Made by a program: the position numbers and the translations under genes
Shown: positions 23,101-35,100 of the stretch, in pieces
Position numbering within the stretch: position 1 is the first letter of the stretch
Layout of the letters: the number at the start of each line of letters is the position of its first letter
DNA from: Semisulcospira habei
Lineage: Eukaryota > Mollusca > Gastropoda > Semisulcospiridae
Direction of reading: 5' to 3'
Length of the DNA: 64,000 nt
NCBI GenBank assembly: GCA_036245525.1
Contig: BTPG01000004.1
Coordinates: 156,276,046 to 156,340,045 of the forward strand
The notes under the pieces: generated by a model
What the model was told of the DNA's origin: nothing
What the model saw: only the letters and a program-made list of their open reading frames with translations
Databases searched by the model: none

Positions 23101-26100
23101 ACAAGCAAAGAAATCACACAAGAAAACTGTCTCTTCTTGAATCACAATATTACGAGCTAAAAATCACTGTTGAAACCGCGCTCATGAGGATCGAATAAGC
23201 TCATCGTAGGAGACAATTCAAGGCACGTTGTCGGCTACTTTGGCCTTGTTCCGACACCATCCGACAAGGGCATTCACTTTCAGATAACTCAGAAATGGTT
23301 GGTGAAACATATTATATGGTTGCTTCCCTTAGACCGATAGCTGTGCTTCAGGCGATTATTGTACAAACACAACGCTAGAATACTAGTGACTCGTCTATAG
23401 ACGGCATCGAGCACAACGCTATAAAGAAAGTGTTTCGATGGCTAAGGGTTTGTTTGGGCTAACACTAAACCGGAAGTGATACGTAGGGAAAGAGTTAATG
23501 TCTGTTGTCAGACTGTAAATGTTAGTCACAAGTCTCTCCCCACCCCCACCCACCCCCAACCCCCCACCCCCACCCCCAATCCCCCACCCACCCACCCCAA
23601 CCCCCCACCCACCCACCCCACACCCAACCCCCCACCCCTCCTCACCCCGCCCCCCACACCCCCACCCACCCACCCCCCTCATCCTCCCCCCCCCCCCCAC
23701 CACTTCTGTTCGATTTTCTGGCCAGTTGATGGAATGTTGTGTCCACCATCATGCTTGCAGGAATAATACCATTTGACTTTTAGCCCATTCAGTCCCACGA
23801 GTGCCTTTTCCAAATTTTGGAAGTGTTACCTGATGACTATGTACCTGTTGAAGGAGATGAATTTTCCATGATAATTGAAGGGTAGTGCCAGATTAGCTTG
23901 GCACCTGAAGGTGCCAAGCTAATCTGGCACTACCCTTGAATTATCATGGAAAATTCTCCTGCTGTACGGTGTTGGGGCTAAATGGGTTAATCCAAAGCAA
24001 GCCAATCAAAGTTTACTTGTAGTGCGCAACAATTTCCACTGTAAAATGCTTGTGGCACACCAATGCAGTGTATAAGAAGAAGAAATTGATCAAGATGACT
24101 AAATATGTACCTCTTTATACTGAAATTGAACTGTACACTGTTTAAAAAATACCATTTTGTTATAACTTATATTTTGTTCTAGGAAAATGCAGGCAGAATC
24201 CACAGGAAGCCACTCGCCTCCAGCTGCATATGTGAAGTAAGAAAATGATAATCACAAGACTATGGTTATACGTTTTGAGTGTAGGTGACACATGATGAAC
24301 TGAGTGTCAAAATGGAGTGCTACCTCTAGCTTCTATGCTGGCTGACCTTGATACTAGTTTACCTGTGTTTTTGTTCTTTTTGTGTATGGATCTTTTTCAA
24401 CATTCTGCCTATTAACCCTTTTCATCCTGATACACTGTTACATGATAGTCGTAGTCATAGTATGATACAATCACACCAGACGTACGCACATAGGGTTCTT
24501 GTAAAGAAACTTTACTCAGCTGCAAGTTGTCACATGTGGCACAAGGTTGTAGATCACACTGGAGTAACAGTTCCAACAATATTTTATTCTCACAATGCAC
24601 TCTTAGCACGATGTGTCCACAAATGCATCAACACATTGGTACACTGTCTCATACAATGCATCCACAATTCTGATAACATTTCGTCTCCGATACAATGCAC
24701 AGACACTTATACACTGACTCCTCTACAATGCATCAACTCTTTTGACACACTGCATCTGAGTTCATCTACAGTACTGAGCACCAAAAGTGGGAAAATAGGA
24801 TGAAAAAAAAAAAGCTAAAGATAAAACAATGCCTGTTTTAGACATGTCTGACAAAGTATAAATACAAATCGAAAAAGAACAGGTCTTGACACAATTGAGG
24901 ATCAACTGAGCGGGGTATGATAACCCGTTTTGGTAGCACCATAGGGACACATGCAATGCACCCACTCTAATTAAATTTAATATACACCATTTTGTGAACA
25001 TGTTATGTTCAGTCAAGGAGTAAATATTAATTTTTCTCTAAAATGTGTTTTTTTGAAAAATACTTACCGATGACATGACTTTATGGAAGTGTCTACTACT
25101 TGTAACTCAATTTTAGCCTAAGAACCCGTTGTGTTCCAACACAAATCGGGAGGCACTCGGGGAACCCCCAGAGGGGCCACTCTCCCGTCCCTGCCCTTCC
25201 GGTTCCGAGTCACGTGGTGGACCAACCAGTCGGAATACTTAGCTCACCAGCGGCAAGCGGGGCAGGTGGGAGGGTCCTCTGAGTCATGTCGTCGGTAAGT
25301 ATTTAAAAAAATATATACATTTTAGAGAAAAATTAATTTGTTTCCTCAAAAACATTACCGATGACATGACTTTATGGAAGAATTGCGAGAAGGAGGAGGG
25401 TGCCACGCCCAAAACGCCCCTGCACAAGGCTATAGACAGAGCCATCCTCCCTGCCGCAAACTCCCGACAATTTTAGCTAAGTACAAACAAAAAGGAGTGT
25501 TGCGTTCCGGTGATGCCCCCCACCAGTGTGAGGTTGTCTAGCTGGCCTGCCAGATCCCAGAGGTAGAAGCGGCCAAAGGGCGATTCTGCCCGCCAGCCCA
25601 CTGCAGCCACGATGTCTTTGACAGCACAGTTTCGGTCGAATGCGACACTCGTGGCCATGGCTCGTACCTCGTGTGCACGTATTCTAAGCCTCTTTGCTCC
25701 CTCCGGGGAGAGGTCCTGGTAGGCGGACCGTATGACCCAGCATAGCCAGGAAGATATCGTCTGGGCTGTTATGTCAGTTCTGCCTGGGTTCAACGGCAGA
25801 AAGAGACGTGAGCGTCCCCTCCGGACGGCTTTGGATCGGTGTAGGTAAACGCGTAGGTCGCGCACAGGATCTTGTTGCCTGGTTCACATTTCTCAGCGGC
25901 CGTAAGGTAGTCACCTGTGACATGGTCAGAGGAGACCTAGTCTTGGCAAAGAAGGCAGGGTCCGTGAGAAGCTGCCCAGAACCATCCGTCCTGAACTGCA
26001 GGCAGGCAGGGCACGCTGACAGCATGTGTAGCTCGTTCACTCGGGCCGCCATGGCCAGGGCCAACAGGAAGCAAGTCTTCGAGTCACATCCGTGAAGCGG

Positions 26101-29100
26101 GCCAAGGACAGCGGTTTGAACCTGTCGGAGTTAAGCCACGTCAGTACCCAGTGCTGGGGAAGCAGAGGAAGCGCAAACAGCCCTGGGTCACCGATGACAT
26201 CCTCGATCTCTGTGATGAGAGGAGAGCCTGGAAGAAAAAGAGAGGCCAAGACCTCACATCAGCAAACAAGTACAGACTTGTCAACAAGAAGATCAGGAAG
26301 AGGATGAAAGAAGCCAAAGAAGATTGGATTGAAGACCAGTGTTGTAGCGTGGAAGAGGGCATGGCAAATGGCAACAGCAAGAAGGCTTATGAAACGCTAA
26401 GGACCCTCACCAAGACTCAACAGCGAACAGCCACAGTCATCGAAGACAGCAGCGGCCAACTCCTTACGGAAAACACTGCTGTACTAAACAGATGGACTGA
26501 GTACTGCCGAGACTTGTTAAACTACAAGGCTGAGCCAGACACCAGCATCCTCCAAAACAACCAGGCTGGGGCCAGGAAGGCTGAAGACCTGCCAGTGTTA
26601 GCTGAAGAGGTGGAAGCAGCCGTACGCGGCCTGAAGGGAGGAAAGTCTCCAGGTGTAGACAACGTACCTGCTGAACTGTTGAAACATGGAGGAGAAGTAA
26701 CAACGAAGGCCCTCACTACACTCTGTCAAAAGATCTGGGAGCAAAAGAAATGGCCAGTAGAATGGACACAGTCTCTAGTGATCCCGCTCACCAAGAAAGG
26801 AAACCTGAAACAGTGCCAGAACTACAGAACTATCAGTCTGATAAGTCACCCTAGCAAAGTAATGCTTAGAATCATTCTCAACCGCCTCAAAACTTTCGCC
26901 GAGGAACTGCTGGCAGAAGAACAGGCTGGCTTCAGAGTTGGAAGAAGCACTGTAGAGCAGATTTTCAACTGCCGCGTCCTGATCGAGAAACATCTGCAGC
27001 ATCAGCGCGAACTCTACCACAACTTCATTGATTTCAGGAAAGCATTTGATCGCGTCTGGCACGACGGACTCTGGCAAGTCATGAGATCGTTCAACATAGA
27101 GGAGGGACTGATCCAAATGATAGAAGCGCTTTACAAGAACGCCTGCAGCGCGGTTCTACTTAACAATCAGTCAGGCGAGTTCTTCAGGACGACGATCGGT
27201 GTCCGTCAAGGATGCCTGCTCTCTCCTGTCCTTTTCAACATATTCCTGGAGAAGATCATGCAGGAAACCCTCCACGACCACCATACTTCAATCTCTATTG
27301 GTGGCAGATCCCTGTGCAATCTTCGATTCGCAGACGACATTGACCTCATGGCAGGCAGCAATAGTGAGCTCCAAAACCTGACAGACAAACTTTCAAGTAG
27401 CGCAGGGTCTTATAGCATGGAGATCAGTACGGATAAAAGCAAAGTGATGATCAACACCACAAGCGACAGCAGCAGCAACATTCACATGAATGGCCAAAAG
27501 CTAGAAGAGGTCAATAGCTTCAAGTACTTGGGAGCCACCCTGTCCAAAGACGGTAGTTGCATAGCAGAGATCCGTATCAGGATAGGTACAGCAACATCCG
27601 CAATGGCCAGGCTGGACAGGATATGGCGAAGTAACTCCATCAGCTTCACCATCAAGTACAGGCTTTACAAGTCCCTCATAGTGTCTATTCTACTCTACGG
27701 CTGTGAGACTTGGACACTGCTTGCAGACTCAGAAAAGAAAATCCAGGCCTTTGAGAACAAGTGCCTGAGGAAGTTGCTCCGCATCTCATACCGCGAGCAC
27801 AAGACCAACGAATATGTACGGAGCATCGTCACTTCCCTGGTGGGCCCACATGAACCCCTTCTGGCAACCGTGAAACGGCGCAAGCTTGCTTGGTTTGGCC
27901 ACGTGACCCGACACAACACCTTGTCCAAGACTATCCTCCAAGGCACTCTCGAAGGAAGTCGTCGGCGAGGTCGTCAGAGAAAGAGTTGGGTCGCAAACAT
28001 AAAAGAATGGACCGAACTCGAGATGTCAGACTTGCTTGCCACCGCCCAAAATAGAACTCAGTGGAGAGCACTGTCTGTTGCTGCTGCCTTTCAGTCCCCC
28101 CAACGCCCAGTTCGGGCAAGGGACTGATGATGATGATGATGATGAGTACCCAGGGAAGGTCCCAGTGAGAAATGAACGAGCAGGAAACTGGACGCTGCAA
28201 GCCACAGTGGGTCATAAGGTCAGCGAGGTCTTTGCAGTTGCCAGTGTCCGGATGGCTGAGGTGCCGGTAGGCGTCAGCAATCATGGACAGGTACCCCCTG
28301 ATCATGATGGGGGGCCAACCTTGGTCTCGGAAGAGCTAGAGGAAGAAGTCTGCGAGCTGGGGATTCATCAGTTCGGTGGGGGAGAGTTGCTGGTCAGCGC
28401 ACCAGGACCACAGTACTCGCCATTTTCCCTCGTAGACTCGCCTGTTCGAGGGTCTGTGGGCTGTAGCAGAGGTGCCTACCTTACGCGCTGGCTCGTAATT
28501 TTACGCATTTTCGGCTCAAGTTATGCGAATACGACTAGCTCCTCCAAAATACGCAATTTACGTGGGGGGGGGGGGGGGGGGCGGGGCTTTTTTTTGTGAA
28601 GATCGACCGCTTTATATAGGCTCCCCAGCCTCTGGAGCCAGAGACTATGTCACTGAGCTTTGGCGTGTAGTGCGCTAGACACTGACTAGCCAAGGCAGCA
28701 AGAATACTCGCACACAGCGCGCCAAGCGTGCACTGAAACACTGAAGTCTGACTCGCGGGTAGTAACTAGCGATAGCAGGGGGCTCCTCTGCTACAAATGC
28801 ATGCAACGTGTGCAGAAAGGACTTTGGTGTTGCTCACAGTGGCGCGTACAAAAGTATGATATTCAAAGACATTTGGAACCCGCTGGGCATAAGGCCAAGG
28901 CAGTAGTACATCCCAAAGCTGACATAAAGCACTTTTTCGTTAACCCGTTCAGCCCGGCAAACTGCTGTACTGGTTGGCGGTCCCGTATACCGTGCAACCC
29001 AGAAAACCGCTAGGTGTTTTATATCGCGCACCCGGTGATACGCGAGCCTCGCCGCGCGTGTGGTGACCTCGCCCGTCGCACTGACACATCATGTTTACAT

Positions 29101-32100
29101 TACAGGGTCCTGACAGTGTGTGCGTACTTTTGTACATGGTATGCAGTCAGCTTTGCAGTGCTAGCATACGCTTTACAGTCAAAATGGCGAGTGAATGTGT
29201 AGATATTCGGAGTGATAATATTTTGTGTTTGGAGACATGGTTTCAAAAGCAGATAGCTTTGATGTATTGGGACACGTGTGCCCACCTACCGCGTGGCAGC
29301 ATTACCACGTGTTGGCAGTGTCAGCTGGAGCGATCGACGGTTGAGGCACTGACAACGGCAATGACGTACGGCTTGATTCTGAAGCTGAATTTGGAGGTTC
29401 TACTTGATATTCCGTTTCTCTGATGCTACACCTTGGTGCACCTGTAGGTGACTCTGTGGACACTGACACACATTGGTCACACGTGTAGTACATGCATTGT
29501 CTTTACAACACTGATAGTTCCATCCGATCGTGTATGAGACACAACATCGTTTAATGCCGCTTATTACATGTTGTCTAGACTGTGGATATACCGTACAGTG
29601 GCAGATGTAAACATTGACATCTGGCGACCAGGTAAGAGACTTACAGTGTATCAGCATACTGGAAATGCATGGACACTAATGTGTCGCAGTAACAGATCCC
29701 TGATGCATGTTAAGTAACAGCTACCTGTCATTCACGAAAGACATTTTTGGCTCACGTGCGAAGTAAAAGTGAGTATGTTCTGAGACTTTAACTTTGGCGT
29801 TTTCTCGGAGAATATTGAAGCTACAGTCTTCAAACTTGGCCCAAGGATACTTTGTGGCAAGACCTTTCTAAACATGCAGTTTTAGTGACAGTTTCTCACA
29901 AAGGTCAAGGTCATAGAGGATCAGGACAATTTTGGGACATGTTCTCAAATACTATTCACAACTTCAAACCCAAACTTGGTACAAAGATACCTGATGAAAA
30001 GACCTTTATATGAACACTAATTTCGTTGATCCCTCGGAAAAGTCGAGGGGTCACAAGAGCTGAAGAAATATGTCTAAAATGACCATATTTTTACCCCCTC
30101 CTCCCCCCCCCCCCCCCCAAAAAAAAAAAAAGAAGAAATAAATAAAAATTTCGCAAATACTAATACTATTCACAACTTCAAACCCAAACTTGCTGCAACG
30201 ATACCTGATATTGTGTGAATAAAATAACTAACAGTATAGATAAATGTCTTTATTTTTAATTTGTTTGCTGTGGTGTATTTTTTTCGTTGCGTGTTGCGCT
30301 GAAATGATTACACAAAATACACATTTTTAAGCAGCCCATTACACAAAATGGTCTAAGAGGGGTAGGCACCTCTGCTGTAGCGATCGCTTCCACTGCTGCA
30401 CTCGAGAAGCCTCTAGCGGTGAGTCCTTGCCGCACAACCTCCAGGCGCGCAGGAGGAGCCGCTCCAGGCAATGGGTGGAACAGCGGCTGTCGGGGTTGCT
30501 TGAGCATCATGCTCGGTGTGGGTCGCAGCAGGGGGGTCCCGTGGCGAGGCTGAGGAGGTCGGTGGTCCATGACCGGTTTCAGGAGAACAGGGCTACCAGC
30601 AAGATGACTGCATTGCCTCCTCGAAGCTTGAGGAGGACTTTGGGAACGAAGGCCGTTGGGGGGTAGGCATATGCGAAGAGGCCGTCCCACGGGATGGAGA
30701 GCGCGTCGACTGCCCAGGCAAGGGGTCTGGAATCGGGGAGACGAAAAGGGGAAGCTGGAGATTCCACCTCGTGGCGAACAGGTCTATCATAGGCATCTCC
30801 CGGTGAGCGCAGATCATCCGAAAGATGTCCTTGCGTAGCGTCCACTCCGTGTGTAGCAGCTGGCCGCACCAGGAGAGCGAGTCGGCCAAGATGTCAGGTG
30901 GCCAGGAATGTGTCGAGCTCGGAGGGAAAGCTGCGGTCCTCGCACCAGCGCATCAGACGGTAGGGGAGCATGCACAGGTCGGGTGGGCCCGAACCGCCCT
31001 GCTTCTGAATGTAGGAAACCACCGTCGTGTTGTCCGAGAGGACGAGCAGCGCCTGGTGACGGAGGTGTGCTTCCCACGCGAAGAGGGCTTGCCAGACCGC
31101 TTGCAGCTCCAACCAGATGATGAGACACAGACAGTCGCCAGCTCTGGAGGCCAGGGGCCGGATGAACCGCAGTAGCAGGTGGGCACCCCACCCAGAGAGA
31201 CTTGCATCGACACACATGGAGAGCTGAGGGGGTGGAGAGGCCAGGGGGACTCCCGACAGACCCACGACATGTCCGTCCACCACCACAGATAGGGACGAAG
31301 CCTCTGAGTCACGGGCACCAGGGCAGCTATGTTGCTGGAGGACGGACGCCAATGGAGCAGGAGGTGCAGCTGTAGCAGCCTGGAGGGACGACCGAGGGGT
31401 AGGAGATCCGCTGCCGCATTCATCCCGCCGAGGAGCTGAAGCCAAACTCTGGCTAACAAGCCGCTAGGACATGCCGAACTTCCTTAACCTTAACCCAGTG
31501 TGGGATTTTCAGTGGGGCGACCATCCCCAACCTAGCGCGTCCCCGGGTGGCGGATAGGGGAACGGCCTTCAGATATGGAGGTTAGCTGCGCAAGCAGTCG
31601 CGGACCAAATGGCGATGAGCTTACCAGGACAGGGCGGGGTAGCAGGTGGCACTGTACCTCCACTGAAATTCCCCATGTGTCCAACGACGTGTTTATCATG
31701 CGATCAAGAGCCGCATAAAGCTCTAGCCACCCTGTGTTCCCAGGGAAGGTCGTATACCAGGAGCTAAGGGTGAGGTAACCCCGACAGAAACCTCGAATGC
31801 TGAAGACGGAGGACCCAGGCTGCACGGCGCATTCTGATAAACCATGGATCCACGCAAACCCGCAATCATGACTATACGGCCAACTACCATTGACGATAAT
31901 GGCGCTCGCCCACTGAGGACCCTCCAGGGTGGAGCAGCGTCGGGTCCCATGCCTCTAAGGGACCCAGCCTCAGCTACTGGAGGTCCCTCCCGCCCATCTT
32001 GTCGTGCCAGGGGACGCGGGAGGAGAGCTACTGCCACCACCACAACCAGGAAGAATCCCAGTCAGCAGCAACCTTTTCAGGTCATGCACTGGAACGCAGA

Positions 32101-35100
32101 AAGCATTCTGAACAAGAAGACCGAGTTGGAGCATATCCTGCATGAGAAAAACATCAACATCTGCTGTATTCAGGAGATGCACTTAACACCCCAAAAGTCC
32201 TTCAAAGTGAGAGGCTACCAGTGCTTCAGGTCCGACAGAACAGATCGAAGCAAGGGAGGAATCCTGACCCTGATCAGGAACAACATCAACGCCTGTTTGA
32301 TCGATACGCACATGGAGAACTCCGAGTACCAAGTGATTCGGATCCAGACGAAGACAGCAGATTTCCAGCTGGTCAACTTCTACTGCCCAACGACAGACCA
32401 CTCACCCTTGACACGATCCCCGCTAAGGCCTCCAACTTCATTGTGGTGGGCGACTTCAACAGACACTCACAAAGTTGGGGATACGACCACTTGGATCGGA
32501 GAGGAGAAGAGGTGGAGAACTGGCAGGACGACAACGATCTCATTCTGTTAAACAGTCCCATTGACTGCCCCACGTTCTACTCCAGAAGATGGCACACTAC
32601 ATCGACTCCTGACCTAGCCTTCTGCACAGAAGACATGCACAAGCAAGCCAGCAGAGAGGTCAGAGAACAGCTAGGTGGAAGTGACCATCGGCCAGTCATT
32701 TTGACCTTGGGCATGGAGTCCTGCGCTGATGCAACCTTCCCACGGTGGAACTACAAAAGAGCGAACTGGTTCCTCTTTAGACACCGCTCCAGCGAACTCA
32801 CCAAAGACATTCGAATCGAAGGTCGAGACATCAACATGGTGGTGAAGGACCTCAACATGAGCATCCTCAGAGCAGCGCGTGAGTCCATACCCAGAGGTGC
32901 TAGAAAAGACTATAAGCCCTACTGGAGCAATGAACTGCAGGAACTGGATGATGATCTAGCAGATGCCAGAAGGGAAGCAGAAGTTAACCCATCACAGGCA
33001 AACAACATCCGCCTCCAGGAAGCCAAAGCCAAATTTCTCAAGAAGAAGCTACAGGCAAGACGCAGGAGCTGGCAAGAGAAAACAAGCTCCTTGAACCTTG
33101 AGAAGGACGGCAGAAAGCTCTGGAAACTGACCAAGCAGTTGAACGATGAGAACACGAGCAAAGGAAACATCACCTTAGAAGAAAATGGGAAGATGCTAAC
33201 AGGAAAGCATGCTGCCAACCAATTTGCTGAAAGCTATGCAGCTGAGAGCAATCTCCGTGTTAGCCCCAAAAAGCAGAGAGAAGCAAGAAGAGAGCAAAGG
33301 GAGAGACCTGCCAAACAAGCAACAGCAGACGCCATGAATCAACCACTTACACACAAAGAGCTTCATATAGCTCTCCAAAAGTTGAAGGCGAAGAAGTCTC
33401 CTGGTCCAGATGGCATCACCAACGAGATGCTAACCCACCTTGGTAGTGCAGCAGAAAACAAGCTACTTGAGGTCTTCAACAGGAGCTGGCAAGAAGGATC
33501 GCTACCACAACTCTGGCGAGAAGCAATCATGATCCCCATTCTAAAGAAAGGGAAGGATCCAAAGAAGGCCACCAGCTATCGCCCAATCAGCCTCACCAGC
33601 TGTGTTGTGAAGACCTTGGAGAGAATTGTGAACGAGCGCCTCAGGTGTTCCTCGCGCTGGGACCATATGGCGTTGAGGCGCGTCCCCTGGGTGGTGGATA
33701 GGGGGTCCCTCGCGAGAGGGGTACACCGAATGAAATAAGGTGCCGTGAACCAAAATGGTCTAAGGGAAGGTGACCCCGACAGAAAACCCCTGGTCCTCCT
33801 AGTAAGGGGGTTGGGCGTGGGGGTAGCTTCCCCACCCTACAAAAAAGGAAATAGCTACAAAAACGCCGACGAAAAGAACCAGAAGATTGTCGGGCAAGTA
33901 TGGCCATACAGAAAGACCAGTAAAAGACAAGGAAGGCAAGCCTATTGCAGACAGAGCAGACCAACTCGACAGATGGGCCGAGTATTTTGAAGAGTTACTG
34001 AACAGACCCAGCCCACCCGACCCCCCCAGACATCCAGCCAGCAGAGACCGACCTACCCATCAGCTGACAGACCCAGCCGGGAAGAGATCAGAAGAGCAGT
34101 GGCATTTTTGAAGAACGGCAAAGCAGCAGGGCCAGATGGCATCCCAGCGGAGTCTCTGAAAGCAGACCTAGAGACAACAGTAGAGATGCTGTACCCACTG
34201 TTTGGAAAGATCTGGGAAGAGGAGGTGATGCCGGCTGACTGGAAGGAGGGGTACCTAATCAAGCTTCCCAAGAAAGGTGACCTCAGCAAGTGCTCCAACT
34301 ATAGAGGAATCACCTTGCTGTCAGTACCAGGAAAGGTCTTTAACAGGATCATCCTGGAGAGAATGAAGAGCTCCGTTGACCCCCAGCTGAGAGACCAGCA
34401 AGCAGGCAGGATTCAAGAAAAACCGATCATGTACAGACCAGATCGCCACTCTCCGCATCATCGTGGAACAGTCTCTGGAGTGGAGCTCCCCGCTGTACGT
34501 CAACTTTGTGGATTACGAGAAAGCATTTGACAGCGTGGACCGAGAGACTCTGTGGAAACTCCTACGACACTACGGTGTACCCACAAAGCTCGTCCGCCTG
34601 ATCAAGAGCAGCTACGATGGCATGACATGTCGCGTGATCCACGAAGGGCAGTTCACCAGAGAGCTCCAGGTCAGAACCGGTGTCAGGCAGGGGTGTCTGC
34701 TGTCTCCGTTCCTCTTCCTACTGGCCATAGACTGGGTCATGAAGAGGACCACAGAGCAGAGAAGAAGCGGAATACAGTGGACACTGTGGACACAGCTTGA
34801 CGACCTCGATTTTGCAGATGACTTGGCATTACTGTCCCACACTCATCAACAAATGCAGGACAAGACCACGAGGCTTGCTGACATCTCGTCCCAAGTGGGC
34901 CTCACCATCCACAAACAGAAAACAAAGACAATGAGGCTGAACGCAACCAGGGAAAAACCAGTCTTGCTTGCTGGCACCCCGTTGGAGGAGGTGGAGTCCT
35001 TCACCTATCTCGGGAGCATCATAGACAAAAAAGGTGGCACTGATGCAGATGTCAGAGCATGAATCGGTAAAGCCAGAGCAGCCTTTCTCCAGTTGAAAAA

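Larger units (their letters stand above)
25030..31451 (-). mobile_element. DIRS-like retrotransposon, copy 2, split by three insertions
   Basis: The 3' end lies at 25030-25380 with the same layout as copy 1, including the edge taccgatgacatgac and its inverted partner, but with a diverged sequence. The recombinase is at 25473-26151, continuing at 28145-28467 and 30374-30450. RNase H is at about 30450-31451. Coding is on the minus strand. The interruptions are an RTE-like element (26152-28144), a hAT-like element (28468-30373) and, at the left end of the remaining DIRS sequence, an I-like element (31464). Removing the first two restores a continuous recombinase reading. The reverse transcriptase and gag parts are not seen next to it. 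Confidence 0.85.

Noticed and set aside
23419..23776. Proline-rich and glycine-rich open frames
   Set aside because: They cover a C-rich minisatellite; composition alone keeps the frames open.
31464..33885. A definite HDV-like ribozyme
   Set aside because: Shared blocks are real, but I could not place P1, P2 and P3 consistently by hand, so it is kept only as a hypothesis in the findings.
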